From the NCBI GenBank assembly GCA_019424135.1, contig JAHYZZ010000001.1, positions 124,522 through 167,766 of the forward strand: DNA of 43,245 bases, written 5' to 3'. A model generated the notes under the pieces. The model did no database searches and was not told the origin of the DNA. It saw only the letters and a program-made list of their open reading frames with translations. The position numbers and the translations under genes are program-made. Source of the DNA: Lachnospiraceae bacterium. GTDB lineage: Bacteria > Bacillota > Clostridia > Lachnospirales > Lachnospiraceae. This document shows positions 40,841-43,245 of the stretch, one piece after another. Positions within the stretch are counted from its first letter, which is position 1. Each line of letters opens with the position of its first letter.

Positions 40841-42905
40841 AGCCACTGCCTCCTATGCCTTTTACATTCTCCACCATGCTGATCATAAGAATTGGTGTTT
40901 CCATATTTTTATCAGTAGTAAAAACTGCAAACCATCCAATTTCTGTACCAGAAGTATCATCTTTCGAGTCTTTAAGTTCTGCTGTTCCGGTCTTTCCGGC
41001 AAGTAAAATATCATCTCTGTGTGCCCCATACCCTGTACCATTTGGATCATTGATTACACCTATCAGTCCATCCATAACCTGTGAAACCGTCTCTGACGAA
41101 AATGCTTCCTTGATCCATATCTTTCCTACAGGATTATCACTGTACTGCAAATAAGGCTGTATAATATTCCCATCATTTAAAAACGAGGTATATATACTTG
41201 CAAGATGAAGGGGATTTACCAAAATTTGCCCTTGCCCATAACCGCTGTCTGCCAGTTGTATTTCCGTTTCAATCCGATCCGCATTGGAATACTGTGACTT
41301 TTCCATTGTTATTTCAAATGGAATTTCCCGATTAAAACTGATCTCATCTAATGAATTCATCAAGTTATCAGCACCTATTCTCAATGCAGCTTTTGCAAAA
41401 TATATGTTATCAGAATAGATTAGTGCGTTTTTCATGATTACGGGCTCATATTCATGTAAAGTTGTCACTTTATAAGAGCCCCATGAAGAATCTTTCTGCC
41501 ATGAAAGTCCCTCGTTTCCAAAATCTTCATTGGGATCTAATGTTCCAGTTTTCAGTCCTATCGCAGCAACTACTGGCTTAAAAGTTGAACCAGGGCACCA
41601 TACCTGCCGAAAACGATTATATAACGGCTGATTATCGTCTTCGTTCAGCGCCGTCCAAGTCTCATCTGACATGCCCAATATAAAATCATTATTGTCATAG
41701 GACGGTGTACTGACCAAAGCCAGCACTTCTCCCGTATAGGGATTCATTGCTATGGAGCAGCCTCTGTCATCCTCAAACTGTTCATATAATGCTCTTTGAA
41801 GATCAGAGTCAATTGTCAAACGAATATCCGCCCCATTTTCTTTTATCGTCTCCGCAATAGTGGTCTTTTCATTTCCCTCAGAATCTAAAATATAGATTTT
41901 ACATCCATCTTTCCCCTTCAGTTCTGTTTCATATAGCGATTCTATTCCGCTTTTACCAATCATACTGTTAGAGCTATAACCTTCTCCTAGATGCTTTCCC
42001 AAATCTTCTGCTGTAACGTTCTGCACATACCCAATCAAATGTGCTGCCGCCCCACCTAATGGATATGACCTCACCTCTTCATCAGAAATCATAACTCCTG
42101 AAATGTTCAATAATTTCTGCTGTCTTTCATTCTCTTGAATCATCTCTCCATCGGGATCAAGTGATGTTAAGTTTAATTTATCGACTTTGGGAATTGTCTT
42201 AATCGGAACAAAGGAATCTTCTTTTACCCAATTTGCTGACAGTTTGTTCTCAATACTTTCTTTTGTAATCCCAAGAAGATCAGCAATCTCTTGAATTGAC
42301 TGATCCCTATTCTCCAGTTTTCCGGGTACAATGCCTGCGGATGAAACCGTACCTTTTCCCGCCAATACTTTACCATGTCGGTCTAAAATCTGCCCTCGTT
42401 CAGCCTGTGTAAAAGAAATCCTGACTTTATCATCAGCACCTAACTCCGGAAAGATCAAAGAATCTGACCACACTAATTTATACCCGTCTTTACCGGCCGT
42501 AAAAACTGCCTCATTCTCAAAACTTACAGTTCCGGCAATTGTATCAAAAGATGATACATACTTTACCGTTTTCTCCGCTTTGTTATACTCCATAATCTGT
42601 ATTTTCATATCTTGAACTTCGATATCTTCATAAATTGCTGAATTTCTTTGCACAAAATTCTCCTGCGTAATATCTCCCGATTTCTGGATATCAATCATTC
42701 CATACATTTCATCATATTCCTGTTCATATATACAGTCCATATAAGAAATCAGCATCTCCTCTGGAGAACTTCCTCGATTTCTTAGAATAAAATATGCAAT
42801 TATGTACAAAATCACACTTACAGAAAATATTCCCCAAAATATACCTGCAATCCATTTTATTTTATTGCTTTTACTCTTTCGTCTTCTTTTGATTCTTTTT
42901 TTCAT
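40791..42905 (-). CDS. MecA-like class B penicillin-binding protein
   Basis: A 704-aa transpeptidase with a basic N-terminus and one TM helix (about 17-41). An NTF2-like MecA N-terminal domain follows (about 45-155), then a PBP dimerisation region (165-350) and the transpeptidase domain with STFK (Ser440, Lys443), SDN (498-500) and KTGTAEL (KTG 638-640). This layout is that of MecA/PBP3-type low-affinity class B enzymes. It lies first in an operon of five, under a promoter with a BlaI operator. I infer an inducible, beta-lactam-tolerant cross-linking enzyme. Low affinity is not shown by sequence alone. The end overlaps the next gene by 50 bp. Confidence 0.9.
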   Translation of the reverse strand: MKKRIKRRRKSKSNKIKWIAGIFWGIFSVSVILYIIAYFILRNRGSSPEEMLISYMDCIYEQEYDEMYGMIDIQKSGDITQENFVQRNSAIYEDIEVQDMKIQIMEYNKAEKTVKYVSSFDTIAGTVSFENEAVFTAGKDGYKLVWSDSLIFPELGADDKVRISFTQAERGQILDRHGKVLAGKGTVSSAGIVPGKLENRDQSIQEIADLLGITKESIENKLSANWVKEDSFVPIKTIPKVDKLNLTSLDPDGEMIQENERQQKLLNISGVMISDEEVRSYPLGGAAAHLIGYVQNVTAEDLGKHLGEGYSSNSMIGKSGIESLYETELKGKDGCKIYILDSEGNEKTTIAETIKENGADIRLTIDSDLQRALYEQFEDDRGCSIAMNPYTGEVLALVSTPSYDNNDFILGMSDETWTALNEDDNQPLYNRFRQVWCPGSTFKPVVAAIGLKTGTLDPNEDFGNEGLSWQKDSSWGSYKVTTLHEYEPVIMKNALIYSDNIYFAKAALRIGADNLMNSLDEISFNREIPFEITMEKSQYSNADRIETEIQLADSGYGQGQILVNPLHLASIYTSFLNDGNIIQPYLQYSDNPVGKIWIKEAFSSETVSQVMDGLIGVINDPNGTGYGAHRDDILLAGKTGTAELKDSKDDTSGTEIGWFAVFTTDKNMETPILMISMVENVKGIGGSGYVVSKDKAVLDQCFFE

Positions 42906-42941
42906 TGCATCCTACTTTTTCATAGTCTTTTTTGTTTCTAA

Positions 42942-42969
42942 TTATTACATATGTAATATTTAATGTCAA
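42942..42969 (-). promoter_or_regulatory. BlaI-type operator within the PBP operon promoter
   Basis: On the minus strand: -35 TTGACA (42969-42964), 16-bp spacer with palindrome TTACATATGTAA (42945-42956), -10 candidate TAATAA (42947-42942). The operator overlaps the promoter core, the usual site for repression. Confidence 0.85.
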
Positions 42970-43060
42970 TATTTTCCTCTTCTGAATATGAAAAATTATG
43001 TCTCGCTTTATAAGAATCATTTCGTCTTAGTTCTGAACAGTTCGTCGCCTCCGGGAAAAT

Positions 43061-43217
43061 TCAACTGGTTCTTACAACTTTGGCCTTGTTGTCATCATAC
43101 TTCCTTAACATTTTCTCTCTTGCTTTTTATGTGACAAAAATCATATATTCATGAACGCAAAAAACCCCTGAAACAAGCCATTTTACGGGCTTTTGGTGTG
43201 CTACCCGTCAAGTAGAC
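43061..43217 (-). mobile_element. Possible IS3-type insertion-sequence end with orfA start
   Basis: In the gap 42970-43245, the minus strand from 43217 begins TGTCTACTTGACGGGTAG, which looks like an IS3-group terminal repeat starting with TG. About 105 bp in, ATG at 43111 opens MLRKYDDNKAKVV, like the N-terminus of an IS3 orfA, and stops after 16 codons. This would be a short remnant. The flank 43218-43245 is AT-rich and uninformative; nothing else is identifiable in the gap. Confidence 0.35.
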
Positions 43218-43245
43218 AATTAAAAAAATAAAATTTATTTTCTGC

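Noticed and set aside
1..43245. tRNA, rRNA, CRISPR arrays, phage genes
   Set aside because: None could be recognised by eye; no evenly spaced direct repeats, no conserved RNA cores and no phage structural proteins.

Overview
The window looks like chromosome of a spore-forming Clostridia bacterium, most likely Lachnospiraceae. The grounds are the gene orders (pyrH-frr-uppS-cdsA-dxr-rseP, carA-carB, thyA-folA), DUF3793 and DUF2325 proteins, SleB- and SleC-type spore-cortex hydrolases, a BceRS-BceAB module, strong GGAGG ribosome binding sites and moderate GC. This rests on protein motifs and gene order; no database search was possible. Most genes lie on the minus strand. No tRNA, rRNA or CRISPR array was seen.

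Layout. 1-2.3 kb: thyA-folA followed by a glycosyltransferase cut by the window edge. 2.4-4.3 kb: a DUF3793-flavodoxin-DUF2325 operon behind Fur-box-like sites, then a cupin. 4.5-9.1 kb: a BceRS two-component system with its BceAB ABC transporter, probably a cell-envelope antibiotic sensing and detoxification module, with a BceR-type operator at the end of the kinase gene. 9.2-17 kb: a SleB-type hydrolase, carAB, a transglutaminase-like protein and a SleC-type cortex-lytic enzyme. 17-22 kb: the rseP-dxr-cdsA-uppS-frr-pyrH essential-gene cluster. 22-27 kb: a MATE exporter with a divergent LysR regulator, a lipoprotein and a DUF368 (PopT-like) undecaprenyl-phosphate transporter candidate.

27-34.4 kb is accessory. 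It holds two LysR-box-headed operons rich in flavoproteins (three flavodoxin-like proteins, a flavin reductase, an aldo/keto reductase and a DUF4405 membrane protein). Next to them are a LysR gene, a radical-SAM protein with a MarR regulator that looks like a remnant of a mobile pair, and small gene fragments.

34.5-43 kb is an AT-rich beta-lactam-response locus. A BlaI repressor and full-length BlaR1 sensor-protease converge on a five-gene operon made of a MecA-like class B PBP, a lipoprotein-like protein, a polytopic membrane protein, a small membrane-anchored protein and a two-TM protein with a repeat-like tail. The same 12-bp operator TTACATATGTAA occurs at the blaI promoter, at the PBP operon promoter and, 17 kb away, at the promoter of a paralogous lipoprotein gene. 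The last two promoters share the same geometry. I infer a BlaI regulon in which beta-lactam sensing induces a low-affinity PBP with a set of uncharacterised envelope proteins. This is the most interesting system in the window.

Repeats of note are a perfect 56-bp palindrome, two related hairpin cassettes with compensatory stem changes, a nested palindrome between convergent genes, and a probable insertion-sequence end at the right edge.
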